In this document: positions 45,357 to 55,823 of the stretch, piece after piece
Layout: the number at the start of each line of letters is the position of its first letter
Position numbering within the stretch: the first letter of the stretch is position 1
DNA from: Streptococcus sp. 29892
GTDB taxonomy: Bacteria > Bacillota > Bacilli > Lactobacillales > Streptococcaceae
Length of the DNA: 64,000 nt
Reading direction: 5' to 3'
Assembly: GCF_032594935.1 (NCBI RefSeq)
Contig: NZ_CP118734.1
Coordinates: forward strand, 1,268,001-1,332,000
Position numbers and translations under genes: made by a program
The notes under the pieces: generated by a model
The model's database searches: none
What the model saw: only the letters and a program-made list of their open reading frames with translations
What the model was told of the DNA's origin: nothing

Positions 45357-45968
45357 CTAGCTCTCTATCCTCCTCACCATCTCCTCCATATCATAGTCAA
45401 AAAGCAGGTCATGGCAGTCCGTAAAAAGCTGGCGACGCTTGTCATCATCCACCACCGCGATATCCACTCCCCTATCGTCATAGCAATGATACAGAACCTT
45501 TTCCTTGCTAGATAGAAAGATAAGAGAAGCAGAAAGGTAGTTAAAGCCACCATGGTCAGCCTTGATAATCTCCCACAAGAGAGCTTTCAAATCTTGGTCA
45601 GCGACCGGAAAAAGATAGCGTTCATAGACCAGCACTTCTCCCGTCCAGTCCTCCACTTCAATCAAGTCAGGCTCAGGACACTTGTCAAAGTTAAATTTCG
45701 ATGTAAAATGCCAAAGGTAAGTGTCGATGTCCCTATCTTCCAGTCGAAGCAGTGAAAGAACCACATAGTCGTATGCTGAACTAGCCCGCCCCAAAAGCTC
45801 AACCGCACGCGCATAAGCCCTATCCAGATACACTTTTCTAGGTAGCTCTTCAGCCTCTTCCGCAGGACCAATCTCAAATCGGAGCGCCAGAGGGGTCGCA
45901 TAAAAAAATGGACCTACCAATTGGTGTTCTCCAAATTGAAAATCTGATAGCCAATCCTGTAAATGCAT
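45357..45968 (-). CDS. DUF3885-like protein
   Basis: The 203-residue soluble protein contains phrases I associate with DUF3885 (FNFDKCPEPDLIEVEDWTGE, YLFPVADQDLKALLWEI, CYDDRGVDIAV). The start MHLQDWLSDF at 45968 is chosen because GAAGGAG lies upstream; the frame extends to 46094. The function is unknown. It lies 57 bases before the helicase gene on the same strand and could be the first gene of that unit or an unrelated neighbour. Confidence 0.65.
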   Translation of the reverse strand: MHLQDWLSDFQFGEHQLVGPFFYATPLALRFEIGPAEEAEELPRKVYLDRAYARAVELLGRASSAYDYVVLSLLRLEDRDIDTYLWHFTSKFNFDKCPEPDLIEVEDWTGEVLVYERYLFPVADQDLKALLWEIIKADHGGFNYLSASLIFLSSKEKVLYHCYDDRGVDIAVVDDDKRRQLFTDCHDLLFDYDMEEMVRRIES

Positions 45969-46081
45969 GATGTATCTCCTTCTATACTTTTGTATCATTA
46001 TATCACGCTTATCAAAATTCTGTCTAGTTTTCCATAGGAAAATATGATAGACTAGTACTAAACACAAACTAGGAGAAAAAT

Positions 46082-46957
46082 ATGAAAACAGCATTCATTT
46101 CAGAAAAAGCCAAATCACGCTTTAACCTCAATTTTATCCTATCGCCTATCGTGGGCATTATCTTGATGATTCTAGCGGAAATTATCGGCTATATAGTCAT
46201 AATGACCTTATTTTTCAACTACATCTATGACCCATTTGTATCACTAAGTTTGGAATTATTTTCCTTTGCCTTTATCAGCCTCGCTGTTATCCTCTGGGCT
46301 AGATTTCTTGAAAAGAGCTCCTGGTCTGGACTGGGCATGATAAAAAAAGGAGCCCTAAAAGACTTCCTACTGGGTTGGGGATTGGGTGCAGCCATGTTAA
46401 CAGCCTGTGTTTTGCTCATGTGGGCCTTTGGTGTCGTGCAGTTTACTAGCTTCCATGTTTCGCCCGCCTTTCTGGGAGAATTTCTCATTCTGGTCTTGGC
46501 TTGGTCCGTTCAGGGAACGACCGAAGAATTACTCACTCGGGGCTGGATGTTTTCTTCCCTAGCTACCAAGCACAATATCCCTGTCGGTATCCTTATTTCT
46601 TCCCTCTTCTTCACCTTTCTCCACTTGGGAAATAATGCTATCTCCCTCATTCCTATCCTAGACCTGACCCTCTTTGCCATTCTGGCCTGTCTGGTCATGT
46701 TGAAAACAGGCAATCTCTGGGTGATTGGTGGTATCCATGCCGCATGGAATTGTTTCCAAGGAAATGTCTTCGCCTTTCCAGTGAGCGGTAACCAGGCTGG
46801 TCAAGCCTTTATTGCAGTAGAAACCTCTGGCCCAGACTGGTTGTCAGGCGGTGCTTTCGGTGTGGAAGGATCCGTTATCAGCCTCATCGTCCAAGGTCTT
46901 GTCATCGCCTGGTTGATTTACGACCTCTACTTTAAAAATAAAAACACAGCTCAATAA
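46082..46957 (+). CDS. CPBP family intramembrane protease
   Basis: The 291-residue membrane protein has about seven to eight hydrophobic segments. It carries the CPBP (CAAX protease and bacteriocin-processing) motifs: TTEELLTRGW with the glutamate pair and arginine, FTFLHLGN with a histidine, and GGIHAAWN. Members act in peptide processing or self-immunity; the substrate here is unknown. It stands alone on the plus strand with AGGAG before its ATG. Confidence 0.88.
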   Translation: MKTAFISEKAKSRFNLNFILSPIVGIILMILAEIIGYIVIMTLFFNYIYDPFVSLSLELFSFAFISLAVILWARFLEKSSWSGLGMIKKGALKDFLLGWGLGAAMLTACVLLMWAFGVVQFTSFHVSPAFLGEFLILVLAWSVQGTTEELLTRGWMFSSLATKHNIPVGILISSLFFTFLHLGNNAISLIPILDLTLFAILACLVMLKTGNLWVIGGIHAAWNCFQGNVFAFPVSGNQAGQAFIAVETSGPDWLSGGAFGVEGSVISLIVQGLVIAWLIYDLYFKNKNTAQ

Positions 46958-46959
46958 TG

Positions 46960-47000
46960 AAGAAAGACTGTCGGCTATTCACTAGCTGACAGTCTTTCTT
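46960..47000. terminator. bidirectional terminator
   Basis: AAGAAAGACTGTC at 46960-46972 and GACAGTCTTTCTT at 46988-47000 pair perfectly, with additional GCTA/TAGC pairing inside. The stop codon of the minus-strand DUF975 gene lies in the loop. Confidence 0.85.
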
Positions 47001-47808
47001 TTAAATCCTGATAAAAAATAGCTCTGCTGATTTGATAGTAAGGTCTGACATAGAATGATAGAAGGTTGAGGGTCAGACATTCACTGATAAACCAGACAAA
47101 AAATGCCAAGTCCAAACAGAAAGCTTTCCAATAAGCTCCCTTCATCAATAGCTGACTTTCTTGAAAAACAGCTCTAGGCTGATGGTAGCGGTCCTCTGCT
47201 AGTTGGTCATATAAAACAAATACGGTCTGGGAGAAGCGATAATGGATAAAGAAATAGATTAAACAGCCCAGGGCCAGAAGAATGAAGCCTGTCTGTAAGA
47301 GTTGGCTTGGATGATAAAGTGCCAGCTCTGCCATTGCCCCAGGCGATAAAATCATCAAACTATGCAAAACCAAACCGGCGATGAGATGGCCAATACCTAG
47401 GACCAGCGGTAGCCCCGCTAGAAAATCAATCAAGTAATGGAAAATCAGGGTGATTAAAACTGGTTTTGTCCACTCCTTTCTAGAAAGGGACAGGCTACCC
47501 TTTACATTAAGCTTATCTACTTTTCCTTTGAGAAAGGACATGAGCTGAAAGCTTGCTAGACCAAAGAGAATGTGTATGATAGCATTCAATATCGAGCTAG
47601 TGACCAGGGCCAGAGAGAGATGGGCTACCAAGCGTTCTACAACCAGACTGCTATCCTGCCTAAGCAGAAGAAAGCCTCGCAGGGCAACAAATAAGCCCCC
47701 GCCAAGATGACAAATAGACAATACCACTACAGGCGAAAAGGCGGCCGTCATGCCCTGGGTTTCCTCACGGATCAGGGTAGCTTCTGCCATCTTCTCCTTC
47801 ATCCACAT
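46975..47808 (-). CDS. DUF975-like membrane protein
   Basis: The 277-residue membrane protein has about five hydrophobic segments. Its end (LDLAFFVWFISECLTLNLLS, then FYVRPYYQISRAIFYQDLKE) closely follows the end of the gene upstream, so the two are paralogues. DUF975 proteins have no settled function. The start MWMKEKMAEA at 47808 has GGAGG seven bases upstream. Confidence 0.75.
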   Translation of the reverse strand: MWMKEKMAEATLIREETQGMTAAFSPVVVLSICHLGGGLFVALRGFLLLRQDSSLVVERLVAHLSLALVTSSILNAIIHILFGLASFQLMSFLKGKVDKLNVKGSLSLSRKEWTKPVLITLIFHYLIDFLAGLPLVLGIGHLIAGLVLHSLMILSPGAMAELALYHPSQLLQTGFILLALGCLIYFFIHYRFSQTVFVLYDQLAEDRYHQPRAVFQESQLLMKGAYWKAFCLDLAFFVWFISECLTLNLLSFYVRPYYQISRAIFYQDLKERLSASE

Positions 47809-47870
47809 AATCATCCCTCCTTTCAACTCTCTACATATCAACTCAACCATTCGCTCTACTAAAGTAAAAG

Positions 47871-48764
47871 CTAAGCCACCGACGATGATATAAACCGATT
47901 ACTTTCTGAGAAAAGACTTTTAAAGACAAGAGGATTTTTTGCCTTCAAGTCCTCATAAAACAAGACCCTACAGGTCCAATAATATGGATAAACATGGAAA
48001 GCTAGCAATCCCAAAGTCATGAAAATACCGATAAACCAGCCCAGGAAAGACAGGTCTAGCAAAAACAAACGCCATCTATTTCCTTTCATCAATTGCCAAC
48101 TCTGTCTGAATAAGACCAAAGGTGAGGAGTAGGTCCCTATTGCCACATGGTCATAGAGCAGAAATTCGACCAGACTAAAACCATAGCCAATAAAACTGGT
48201 CACTAAGCCACCTATGATGAGCAAGGCTAGCCCTAATTGCATACTACTAGAATGAAATAGGGCACCGATGTCTGGTAGTAGTCCAAAATAGATAGCTCCT
48301 AAAGCTCCCTCATCTAACAGCGCCCAAGTAATCAAGCTGGTTCCAATCAAAATCGGTAGACTGCACACAAAGAGCAAGGCTCTTCGAATGACAACCGTTA
48401 AAACCAGCGGGAAGATATTCTTCTCATCCAGTCGGTTAAAACAATCCATGAAAGTCAGACGGCAACCTTCTTTTCGAACAAGTCGTATGAGCTGAAAACA
48501 AGCGGTGATAATCAGGCATTCTATAGCCATATTAAAAAATATGCTTGGTGGAGATAGGTGGATTTGAAAGCTACGAACACTACCAAATTCCTCAATCGTT
48601 TTGTTAAAAATAGGGATACCAGCCCAGCCATAAGCAAGCTTCAAGTAAGATGTAACCAGAGTAGAGAGAAAAGAAATCAAAATGGGGGGCATAAACAAGA
48701 AAATCATCCCATCTGTTGTACTTCTAATATCTCTTGCTTTCGCACGAATATCACTATTTAGCAT
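47871..48764 (-). CDS. DUF975 family membrane protein
   Basis: The 297-residue protein begins MLNSDIRAKARDIRS, the usual DUF975 start, followed by about six hydrophobic segments, and ends with LDLSFLGWFIGIFMTLGLLA and YYWTCRVLFYEDLKAKN. AAAGGGG precedes the ATG. It is followed by its shorter paralogue. The 48765-48981 region before it holds the terminator of the DUF2087 gene and probably this gene's promoter, which I cannot define. Confidence 0.8.
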   Translation of the reverse strand: MLNSDIRAKARDIRSTTDGMIFLFMPPILISFLSTLVTSYLKLAYGWAGIPIFNKTIEEFGSVRSFQIHLSPPSIFFNMAIECLIITACFQLIRLVRKEGCRLTFMDCFNRLDEKNIFPLVLTVVIRRALLFVCSLPILIGTSLITWALLDEGALGAIYFGLLPDIGALFHSSSMQLGLALLIIGGLVTSFIGYGFSLVEFLLYDHVAIGTYSSPLVLFRQSWQLMKGNRWRLFLLDLSFLGWFIGIFMTLGLLAFHVYPYYWTCRVLFYEDLKAKNPLVFKSLFSESNRFISSSVA

Positions 48765-48913
48765 AGATTACCCCTTTCGTTTAGCCTTCGGGTCTAAGAC
48801 CAGCAAGGAAAAATCTCCTTGAGTTGATACCTACTATTGATAAACTAGCCTTTAATTATATATATTATACTATTTTGTACAAGAAATTTCTATAAATTCT
48901 ATAAAAAAATTGC

Positions 48914-48942
48914 AAAAAATCCTAGTCTGAAAACTAGGATTT
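48914..48942 (-). terminator. terminator of the DUF2087 gene
   Basis: On the minus strand AAATCCTAG pairs with CTAGGATTT around an eight-base loop and a T-run follows (complement 48914-48919). Confidence 0.8.
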
Positions 48943-48981
48943 GATAAAATCAGATTACCATCCTTTCTCTACTCGATGACA

Positions 48982-49248
48982 TCAGTTCTGTTCTTCTATT
49001 CTGTATTCCAAACCATACTGGTCACGCGATAGGTAGCCATAATCTACCAAGTAACGTCTTAAAATAGCATAATCATCATAGATCTCAGCTAGAAAGGCAT
49101 TGACATCTTTTTCTGTAAATGTCGAGCCCTTCTTAGCCAATTCCTCCTGCAAGTAGGCAAATAAAACTTGCTTACTTTTCAATTTTTTCGGAATGACAAG
49201 CAACTTCCCATCTCGGAAAAATTTTTCGTGAATATCTTGACTGTTCAT
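48982..49248 (-). CDS. DUF2087 domain protein
   Basis: The 88-residue protein has the DUF2087 pattern: a basic start with LLVIPKKLKSKQVLFAYL, acidic FTEKDVNAFLAEIYDDYA and the end LRRYLVDYGYLSRDQYGLEY. The fold is thought to be winged-helix-like. It may bind nucleic acid, but no role is established. A repeat region separates it from pheT. Confidence 0.8.
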   Translation of the reverse strand: MNSQDIHEKFFRDGKLLVIPKKLKSKQVLFAYLQEELAKKGSTFTEKDVNAFLAEIYDDYAILRRYLVDYGYLSRDQYGLEYRIEEQN

Positions 49249-49259
49249 ACTTCCTCCAA

Positions 49260-49440
49260 AAATCCTAGCCCGCAGGATAGGATTTAGTAGTATAGTCTTT
49301 CAGTTTGCTTTTAGTACTAGGCAACGAGCTGCAGACAGTACTGGAGTACGGCAAAGCGAGTTCAAATAATCTGAAATTATTTGAAGTTGGAGATAAGGAA
49401 ACGGAGTTTCCTCATACGTCTAAGTAATAAAAGATAAAAT
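49260..49440. repeat. intergenic hairpin-rich element between pheT and the DUF2087 gene
   Basis: The stretch carries a perfect 10-bp hairpin (TTCAAATAAT at 49361-49370 with ATTATTTGAA at 49376-49385), a six-bp hairpin (GGAAAC at 49397-49402 with GTTTCC at 49406-49411) and a phrase with TACGGCAAAGCGAG that I remember as common between genes in S. suis. It is probably a dispersed repeat. Only this copy is in the window, so I cannot show repetition here. Confidence 0.4.
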
Positions 49441-49453
49441 GAAAGACTAAAGT

Positions 49454-51853
49454 TTAACGGATTTCAGCTCCAAGTGTTTCGAGCGACTTACTGATTTTCT
49501 CCATGTACTTAGCCACTTCCTCATCCGTCAGGCTATCCGAAGGATTTTGGAAGGTCAGGTTGTAAGCCATAGACTTCTTACCAGCCTCAATATTGCTGCC
49601 CACATAGACATCAAAGAGGGTCACCTTGGTCAAGCGTTTGACGCCCGCAGCCGCAATGGCATCCAAGACATCCTGATGTTTGACATCACTGCTCAAGAGC
49701 AGGGCAATATCACGGCTAACCGCTGGGAATTTAGAGATTTCGGTAAATGGCTGAGCAGGCTGGAGAGCTTCTTCAATCGCATCCAGATTGATTTCAGCCA
49801 CATAAGTCTCAGGAATACCGTAGTCCTTAGCCGTTTGAGGATGTACCTGACCGACAAAGCCGATAACCGCCCCATTCAAATGGATTTCAGCTGTCCGACC
49901 TGGGTGCAAGGCTGCAATCTCACTAGTCGCCACAAAGTCAACTGCCAACTTGTAATGAGCAAAGATAGCTTCCAAAATTCCTTTGGCATGGAAGAAATCA
50001 ACAGGCACAGCTGGTGTTTGGAAGTCCTTTTCAGCTACCAAGCCAGTCAAGACAAGGGCAAACTTGTTGATTTCTTGTGGCAGGTCTTCTTTTGGATTGC
50101 CAGACTGTTCAAAGATCTTACCGATTTCGTAAAGAGCCAAGTTCTTGTTCTTACGAGCCACGTTGTAGGCCACTGTTTCCAACATACCAGACACCATATT
50201 TTGACGAAGGGCAGAGCGATCAACGGTCATAGGCCACATGAGTTCGGTTACAGTGGTTGGACGAGCCGCAAACTCCACAGCCTTGTCAGGCGTTGTCAAG
50301 GCGTAGGAAATGATTTCTGTCAGGCCTGTACCTTCTGCCAGGCTACGTACTTGGCGACGGATGTTCTGGGTCAGGGTCAACTCGCCTGCTGTTCCATCCT
50401 CTTTCGGAAGAGTGGTCGGCAGATTATTGTAACCATAAATACGAGCGATTTCCTCTACCAAGTCTGCTGGAATGCGAATGTCCCAACGGCGACGCGGTAC
50501 TGCGACTGTAAACTGACTTTCATCGCCAGTTGTTTCCATACCTAAACGACGGAAAATGTCTGCGATTTGTGCATAGTCGAGGTTAGTCCCGAGCGAGCGG
50601 TTAACGTAATCAATGGTTGCTGTGACTGGGACATCCGAAGTATCCACGCTGCCCGCAGCGACGATACCAGACATGACCTGACCGCCAGCCAGTTCCGCAA
50701 TCATAGCAGCGGCTGTATTCATAGCTTCCGTCAAGGTCGCTACGTTGATGCCTTTTTCAAAGCGAGAAGAGGACTCAGAGCGAAGGTTGAGGCGACCCGA
50801 GGTCTTGCGGATCGACTTGCCGTCAAAGAGGGCAGCTTCCAAAACAACCGTTTTAGAATTATTGTCAATCTCTGTATTGGCACCACCCATGACACCACCT
50901 AGAGCAACCGCCTTGTCCGCAACGGAAATGACGATGTCATCGGCAATCAAGTCACGTTCTTCGCCGTCAAGAGTTACCAAGTTCTCACCCTCTTTTGCCT
51001 GGCGAGCCACGATTTTCTTGCCTTCAAACTTATCAAAATCAAAGGCGTGCATTGGCTGACCGAAGTAGAGCAAGATGTAGTTGGTGATGTCGACCACGTT
51101 GTTAAGCGGGCGGATACCTGCGTTCATGAGCAGATTTTGCAACCACTGTGGACTTGGTGCGATGGTCACATTTTCAATGACACGAGCCGTGTAGGCAGCC
51201 ACCTTGTCTGACTCGATAGCCACTTCAATCACATCGCTGGCCTTCTTGTCACTTTCTTCCAAGACCACTGGCTTGAAGTTGACCTTGCTGTCATAGATAG
51301 CTGCCACTTCGTGAGCCACACCACGCATGGAAAGGGCGTCGGCACGGTTTGGCGTGATAGACAGCTCGATAATCTCGTCGTCCAGGTCCAGGTATGAAAA
51401 GATTGGCTCACCCACCACTGCATCTTCTGGCAGGTGGTAGATACCGTCCGCAAAGACCTTTGGCACAACTGAGTCGGACACGCCGATTTCGCTCAATGAG
51501 CAGAGCATCCCCAAGGACTCAACGCCGCGGATTTTGCCTTTCTTAATCTTGTAGTTTCCAGCGATACGAGCTCCTGGTAGAGCGCCGATCACCTTGATAC
51601 CAGCTTTCACATTTGGAGCACCGCAAACGATTTGCGTGATTTCTTCGCCCACATTGACCTGGCAGATATTGAGGTGGGTATCTGGAATTGGCTCAGCAGA
51701 TATAACCTGACCGACAACCAACTTAGAAAGGCCAGCACTCTTTTGCTCAACCCCTTCTACTTCAATTCCTGTTGTTGACATTTTTTCAGACAAGTCATGG
51801 CTTGTCGCATCAAAGTCAACCAGTTCTTTTAACCATTTGTAACTTACTAACAT
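49454..51853 (-). CDS. pheT: phenylalanine--tRNA ligase beta subunit
   Basis: The beta subunit of the heterotetrameric PheRS, 799 residues, with the N-terminal tRNA-binding domain ([20 protein letters not shown]), the B3/B4 editing region ([17 protein letters not shown]) and the C-terminal ferredoxin-like anticodon-binding domain ([16 protein letters not shown]). The start ATG follows the stop of the acetyltransferase gene by one base, with AAGGA inside that gene. Confidence 0.96.
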   Translation of the reverse strand: MLVSYKWLKELVDFDATSHDLSEKMSTTGIEVEGVEQKSAGLSKLVVGQVISAEPIPDTHLNICQVNVGEEITQIVCGAPNVKAGIKVIGALPGARIAGNYKIKKGKIRGVESLGMLCSLSEIGVSDSVVPKVFADGIYHLPEDAVVGEPIFSYLDLDDEIIELSITPNRADALSMRGVAHEVAAIYDSKVNFKPVVLEESDKKASDVIEVAIESDKVAAYTARVIENVTIAPSPQWLQNLLMNAGIRPLNNVVDITNYILLYFGQPMHAFDFDKFEGKKIVARQAKEGENLVTLDGEERDLIADDIVISVADKAVALGGVMGGANTEIDNNSKTVVLEAALFDGKSIRKTSGRLNLRSESSSRFEKGINVATLTEAMNTAAAMIAELAGGQVMSGIVAAGSVDTSDVPVTATIDYVNRSLGTNLDYAQIADIFRRLGMETTGDESQFTVAVPRRRWDIRIPADLVEEIARIYGYNNLPTTLPKEDGTAGELTLTQNIRRQVRSLAEGTGLTEIISYALTTPDKAVEFAARPTTVTELMWPMTVDRSALRQNMVSGMLETVAYNVARKNKNLALYEIGKIFEQSGNPKEDLPQEINKFALVLTGLVAEKDFQTPAVPVDFFHAKGILEAIFAHYKLAVDFVATSEIAALHPGRTAEIHLNGAVIGFVGQVHPQTAKDYGIPETYVAEINLDAIEEALQPAQPFTEISKFPAVSRDIALLLSSDVKHQDVLDAIAAAGVKRLTKVTLFDVYVGSNIEAGKKSMAYNLTFQNPSDSLTDEEVAKYMEKISKSLETLGAEIR

Positions 51854-51854
51854 A

Positions 51855-52376
51855 TTATCCTTTCTGGTGCAAAGGCCGTTTCAGAAGCCAATCCACATCA
51901 ATCTTATCACCGACCGCAAACTCATGCTGGCCAAATTTTTCAAATCCGTATTTGGAATAGAATTTCTGAGCCTTGTAATTATGTTCCCAAACTCCCAGCC
52001 AGACCCAGTCACAACTAGACTGCTCTGCTTTTTCCAAAGCAAATTCAAACAAGACCTTCCCAAGACCGCGACCTTGAAAAGCCTGCAAGAGATAGATACG
52101 CTGGATCTCAAAGGCATTTTTCAACTCCTGCTCCGTCTGGGCAGGACCTTTGTTAAGCTTAAGATAACCAGCTATCTGATTATCTACTCTTAGAAAATAG
52201 TGCTGGCAATTGGGGTCCGACAACTCACGGGTCAAGACCTCCACGGAATAAGACTCCTCGAAGAATGCTTCCAACTCCTCTGGATCATTGTCATGAGCGA
52301 AGGTCTCTGCAAAAGTCTGCTTGGCCAACTCCTGCAAAACGGAAACCTCTTCTAAACGTATCGAATCTATCTGCAT
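51855..52376 (-). CDS. GNAT acetyltransferase between pheS and pheT
   Basis: The 173-residue protein has the GNAT acetyl-CoA motif [18 protein letters not shown] and the end [20 protein letters not shown]. The substrate is unknown. An acetyltransferase gene stands in the same place in other streptococci. I start at [10 protein letters not shown] (52376) with GAGAGG upstream; the frame is open to 52445. It is translationally coupled to pheT. Confidence 0.85.
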   Translation of the reverse strand: MQIDSIRLEEVSVLQELAKQTFAETFAHDNDPEELEAFFEESYSVEVLTRELSDPNCQHYFLRVDNQIAGYLKLNKGPAQTEQELKNAFEIQRIYLLQAFQGRGLGKVLFEFALEKAEQSSCDWVWLGVWEHNYKAQKFYSKYGFEKFGQHEFAVGDKIDVDWLLKRPLHQKG

Positions 52377-52440
52377 CTCATTGCCTCTCATTCTAACTGG
52401 GTTAAGTAAGCTGCTAGAGCGGCTACCTTTTCTCTCAATC

Positions 52441-52690
52441 AACAATCTACTAACTTTATCGGATTACTAGTATTTCAAGCAAAACGATATTTTTTGCTTG
52501 AAAGCCTAGTAAGGTAGCTAGGAAAATAGCTCAATAGCGATTTCCGTTCACCTACTCCAGCGGTGTTACGACGGTTCAAGGTTGAAAACAACATTTTTTT
52601 CAACCTTGAACCTAGTGAGGGGAGTAGGTAGACCGCCATAGCGGCTACCGTCCTGTTTCTAGATACTTTCAGTATCAGAAACAGGTCTCA
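52441..52690. repeat. hairpin-rich region between pheS and the acetyltransferase gene
   Basis: The 316-base gap after pheS holds several strong inverted repeats: TTTCAAGCAAAA (52473-52484) with its complement at 52492-52503, flanked by ACTAG/CTAGT; CCTACTCC (52551) with GGAGTAGG (52621), enclosing a 15-bp perfect hairpin GGTTCAAGGTTGAAA (52573-52587) with 52598-52612; and CCTGTTTCT (52652) with AGAAACAGG (52677). None ends in a T-run on the minus strand, so pheS messages could continue into pheT. No gene is visible. Confidence 0.7.
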
Positions 52691-52692
52691 CA

Positions 52693-53736
52693 TCAAAATT
52701 GCTCCGAGAATCGTACATCACCTTGGTAGAAACCACGAATGTCGTTGATACCGTAGCGAAGCATGGCAATCCGTTCTTGACCAAGACCGAAGGCAAATCC
52801 AGAGTACTTGGTTGAGTCAATGCCACTCATTTCCAATACTTGTGGGTGGACCATGCCAGCACCGAGGATTTCAATCCAGCCTGTTTTCTTACATACGTTA
52901 CAGCCATCCCCACCGCACTTGAAGCAAGAAACATCCACCTCAACAGATGGCTCTGTAAATGGGAAGTAAGATGGACGGAGACGAATTTGACGCTCTTCAC
53001 CAAACATTTTCTTGATAATCATTTCAAGCGTACCTTTGAGATCGCCCATGGATACATTTTCACCGACAACCAAACCTTCAATCTGGTGAAACTGATGGCT
53101 ATGGGTCGCATCGTCCGTATCACGACGGAAAACACGCCCTGGCGAAATCATCTTCAAGGCACCTTTTGAAAAATCATGCTGGTCCATAGTCCGTGCCTGA
53201 ACAGGTGACGTGTGGGTCCGCATAAGAATTTCTTCTGTGATGTAGAAGGTATCCTGCATATCACGCGCTGGGTGGTCTTTTGGCAAATTCATGCGCTCAA
53301 AGTTGTAGTAGTCTTTTTCCACTTCAAATCCGTCAACGATTTGGAAGCCCATGCCCAAGAAAATATCTTCGATTTCTTCAGAAGTTTGGGTCAAGACATG
53401 ACGTTTTCCGACCTTAACCTGACGACCTGGCAAGGTCACATCAATGGTTTCTGAAGCCAATTGTTGTTGGATTTTTGCTGCTGCAACCTTCTGAGCTGTT
53501 TCTTCAAAAGCAGCTGTCAGCACATCACGAACTTCATTGACTTGTTTACCCACGATTGGTTTCATTTCGTTAGATAGGTCTTTCAAACCTTTCAATAAAT
53601 CCGTCAAAGACCCTTTTTTACCCAAAACCGCAACACGCAGGTCTTGTAGTTCTTTCTCTCCTTGGTGCTGGATTTCTTTTAACTTTTCTAGTGTGGATTG
53701 GCTTAATTCAGCCAACTGTTGTTCAATATTTGACAT
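52693..53736 (-). CDS. pheS: phenylalanine--tRNA ligase alpha subunit
   Basis: The catalytic alpha subunit, 347 residues, class II. It has an N-terminal coiled coil, motif 2 around [20 protein letters not shown] and motif 3 in [18 protein letters not shown] near residue 320. Start at 53736 ([11 protein letters not shown]) with GGAGG upstream; an upstream in-frame ATG at 53760 lies in the T-box terminator and is rejected. It is controlled by the T-box leader before it. Confidence 0.96.
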   Translation of the reverse strand: MSNIEQQLAELSQSTLEKLKEIQHQGEKELQDLRVAVLGKKGSLTDLLKGLKDLSNEMKPIVGKQVNEVRDVLTAAFEETAQKVAAAKIQQQLASETIDVTLPGRQVKVGKRHVLTQTSEEIEDIFLGMGFQIVDGFEVEKDYYNFERMNLPKDHPARDMQDTFYITEEILMRTHTSPVQARTMDQHDFSKGALKMISPGRVFRRDTDDATHSHQFHQIEGLVVGENVSMGDLKGTLEMIIKKMFGEERQIRLRPSYFPFTEPSVEVDVSCFKCGGDGCNVCKKTGWIEILGAGMVHPQVLEMSGIDSTKYSGFAFGLGQERIAMLRYGINDIRGFYQGDVRFSEQF

Positions 53737-53739
53737 AAT

Positions 53740-53955
53740 TCCTCCAATAAAAAAACGCATGACACCACTCGTATCGGAGCGTTGTCACGCGGTACCATCC
53801 GTTTTCATCTGCAAGGCAGACCTTGTTTCTAAGTCCTTGTGTGAGTGAATTCGACCAACTTTCACTGATTGAGCTTACAGTCACGGCTCAACTCCCTGGA
53901 CAGTTTCCATAGGTGTACTAGTCTCACAGACTTCTATTCGATTAGTATTAGTTTA
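53740..53955 (-). promoter_or_regulatory. phenylalanine T-box leader with promoter
   Basis: The minus strand carries the T-box core TGGTACCGCG (complement 53788-53797). Stem I is closed by TGTGAG (complement 53923-53928) and CTCACA (complement 53840-53845). Directly inside it the sequence GAATTCA gives specifier UUC, a phenylalanine codon (complement 53847-53849). A terminator stem (CGCGTGACAACGCTC with GAGTGGTGTCATGCG) ends in seven T just before the pheS ribosome binding site. A promoter TTGCTA, 17 bases, TAAACT lies at the complement of 53950-53978. Confidence 0.92.
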
Positions 53956-53996
53956 CCAAAGTTTCTAGATTTTAGCAAGTTAAATACCGCCAAAGA

Positions 53997-54770
53997 CTAC
54001 TCAACTATATACTCAAAAATTGGCTTGTTACCAATTCGTGTTCCCCTCTGCACCTGAATTTGCGTTCCTTTTGGAAGAGTAGCTGCATAATCTAAATTAA
54101 TATAGTCTTCTATAGTGGCATCTACATCAACTGTTTCAACAGCCAATTGAATTCCAAAGGAAAGTCCCTCTTCTTCAACTAACATCCGAAATAGCTCTTG
54201 CACTTCTTTCTTATCCTTTGATGCTACCGAATAAGTGCCGTCTTGATAATGTAAGTATTCTTTTAATGTTGAAAATCGTTGCACCAAGCTTGGTTTAGGG
54301 TGAGTGATATCTAGATTAGACTCTGAGATAGTGTAAATATACCAGTCATCTAAAGTAGCCTGAGCTTCTTCTTGTTTTTCCTTTGCCACTAGATTTTCTA
54401 TCATTTCATCGACAGGATAGACTCCTGCTTCAAAACGGCTATTAACTAGCTCTGATCCAAACAAGTCCCACATTAACTCATCCGCAGATTCCGTACCTGT
54501 ATTTGAATAAGTCAACCTCTTGCGTTGATTATCCTCTAAATCCCAGATTCGACCATCGGTGACATAGACATAGGTTTCAAAATGACCAGCTTCCGACCAG
54601 TAGGTACTCGCTGTTTCAACCCTAACAACTTCTATTCCTAAACGTCCTTCTAATGCCTCTCTAACATAGAGTTCCTCGTTCGTCCGAGCAGATTCTGGAA
54701 CCATACAGGCAGTAAGTAAAAATGAAAAAACAAAGATTGTTGTAAATTGCAGTAACCATTTCTTATTCAT
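53997..54770 (-). CDS. lipoprotein of unknown function, downstream of endA
   Basis: The 257-residue product has a lipoprotein signal (MNKKWLLQF, lipobox LTAC, Cys22) and an acidic, mixed alpha/beta extracellular part that I do not recognise ([20 protein letters not shown] in the middle). Its start overlaps the end of endA by eight bases, so the two are co-translated and likely act at the same place, the outer face of the membrane. A partner or inhibitor of the nuclease is one possibility; nothing in the sequence proves it. Confidence 0.75.
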   Translation of the reverse strand: MNKKWLLQFTTIFVFSFLLTACMVPESARTNEELYVREALEGRLGIEVVRVETASTYWSEAGHFETYVYVTDGRIWDLEDNQRKRLTYSNTGTESADELMWDLFGSELVNSRFEAGVYPVDEMIENLVAKEKQEEAQATLDDWYIYTISESNLDITHPKPSLVQRFSTLKEYLHYQDGTYSVASKDKKEVQELFRMLVEEEGLSFGIQLAVETVDVDATIEDYINLDYAATLPKGTQIQVQRGTRIGNKPIFEYIVE

Positions 54771-55602
54771 TCACCATAATCTCCCCACTATGATAATTGA
54801 TACTCAAACCACTCTGCACATTTGGAACAAATACATTGAACTCTAAGCTACCGTCGGATGATTTTGCTTCTAGATGGCTTCCTACGGGAATTAGGTCGTC
54901 TTTTTCTGCATAGATTAGGGTAACACGGTAGCGGACACGCTTGTTCTTGTCCAAAGCTTTTCGTACCAAGGTTTCAAAGTAATTCTGACCTGTTGAGGTA
55001 GGATCATTGGCTTGGTTAGACCAGGCTGTTTGAACCGCTATGTTTTTTGGATTGCTTGTTGAGGCATCGAATCCAGCTAGACCACCAATCAAAGCATAGC
55101 CAAGCAGATGTCCACGATCAACTGCATGATCATATTCCCCTGGCAAATCATGAATTTGGTGCCAGCCAGCAGGAGTCCATGATGTACGCCCATTACCAGT
55201 TGCTTCACGATCCTTATACTGACGTGTTGACTTAGCCAATAGGGCATTGGCTACCGTTGGAACCGTTTCTCCTTGCACAGTCTTAGTCTTGTTATCCCCA
55301 TAAGGTGCACTAGCGACTGAAGCATCTAAATCGGTCTTATTGCCGTTGATTAGAAAAGCTCCAGCTCCATTCCATTCAATGGAATTCCCAAGTTGTTTCC
55401 TTACTTTCTCCGTCAATACCGAACTAGCCAGCTCCTGGCTAGGTGTAAACTCGCTTGCTTGCGACTGATTGACATAATAAGAATAGTTTGCAGCATTGTC
55501 GCTGCTCGTATTATTTAAAAAGTAGCCACCACCAACTACAACAATAGTAGCTAACAAACTTAGTAGGCTCATAGCCTGTTTCTTTACATTTTTCTTCGCC
55601 AT
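54763..55602 (-). CDS. endA: membrane-anchored DNA-entry nuclease EndA
   Basis: A DNA/RNA non-specific endonuclease of 279 residues. In pneumococcus EndA degrades one strand of DNA during transformation and also attacks neutrophil DNA traps. It has an N-terminal signal anchor ([18 protein letters not shown]), the catalytic DRGH motif in [14 protein letters not shown] near residue 155, and the metal-site asparagines in [19 protein letters not shown]. Much of the protein follows the pneumococcal EndA that I remember, as does the murA–epuA–endA order. GGGGGA precedes the start at 55602. Confidence 0.93.
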   Translation of the reverse strand: MAKKNVKKQAMSLLSLLATIVVVGGGYFLNNTSSDNAANYSYYVNQSQASEFTPSQELASSVLTEKVRKQLGNSIEWNGAGAFLINGNKTDLDASVASAPYGDNKTKTVQGETVPTVANALLAKSTRQYKDREATGNGRTSWTPAGWHQIHDLPGEYDHAVDRGHLLGYALIGGLAGFDASTSNPKNIAVQTAWSNQANDPTSTGQNYFETLVRKALDKNKRVRYRVTLIYAEKDDLIPVGSHLEAKSSDGSLEFNVFVPNVQSGLSINYHSGEIMVNE

Positions 55603-55631
55603 AAAATCCCCCATCAAAAAAGTAGGTTACC

Positions 55632-55823
55632 CTACTTTCCTGTAAATTTATTGATTAAATCCTGCCATTTTGCAGGGGATAGGACTGCAAATAAATTATC
55701 CCCATCACCAATGACACCATAGCCTACCATAAGTCCTAAAGCAAAAACCAGTAGGGCTAAAAGTGCTACGATAGCAACCAGAAGCAGATTTTTTCCAACA
55801 TAGTTCAGATTTTCCTTAAACAT
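55632..55823 (-). CDS. epuA: EpuA family small membrane protein
   Basis: The 63-residue protein has one strongly hydrophobic segment ([20 protein letters not shown]) and an amphipathic end ([16 protein letters not shown]). It matches EpuA, which in streptococci sits between murA and endA and is often annotated as an RNA polymerase-associated small subunit. The ATG at 55823 overlaps the murA stop by eight bases. Confidence 0.85.
   Translation of the reverse strand: MFKENLNYVGKNLLLVAIVALLALLVFALGLMVGYGVIGDGDNLFAVLSPAKWQDLINKFTGK

Noticed and set aside
49547..50545. A 332-codon plus-strand frame opposite pheT
   Set aside because: Antisense shadow of a highly conserved gene, without ribosome binding site or plausible protein features.
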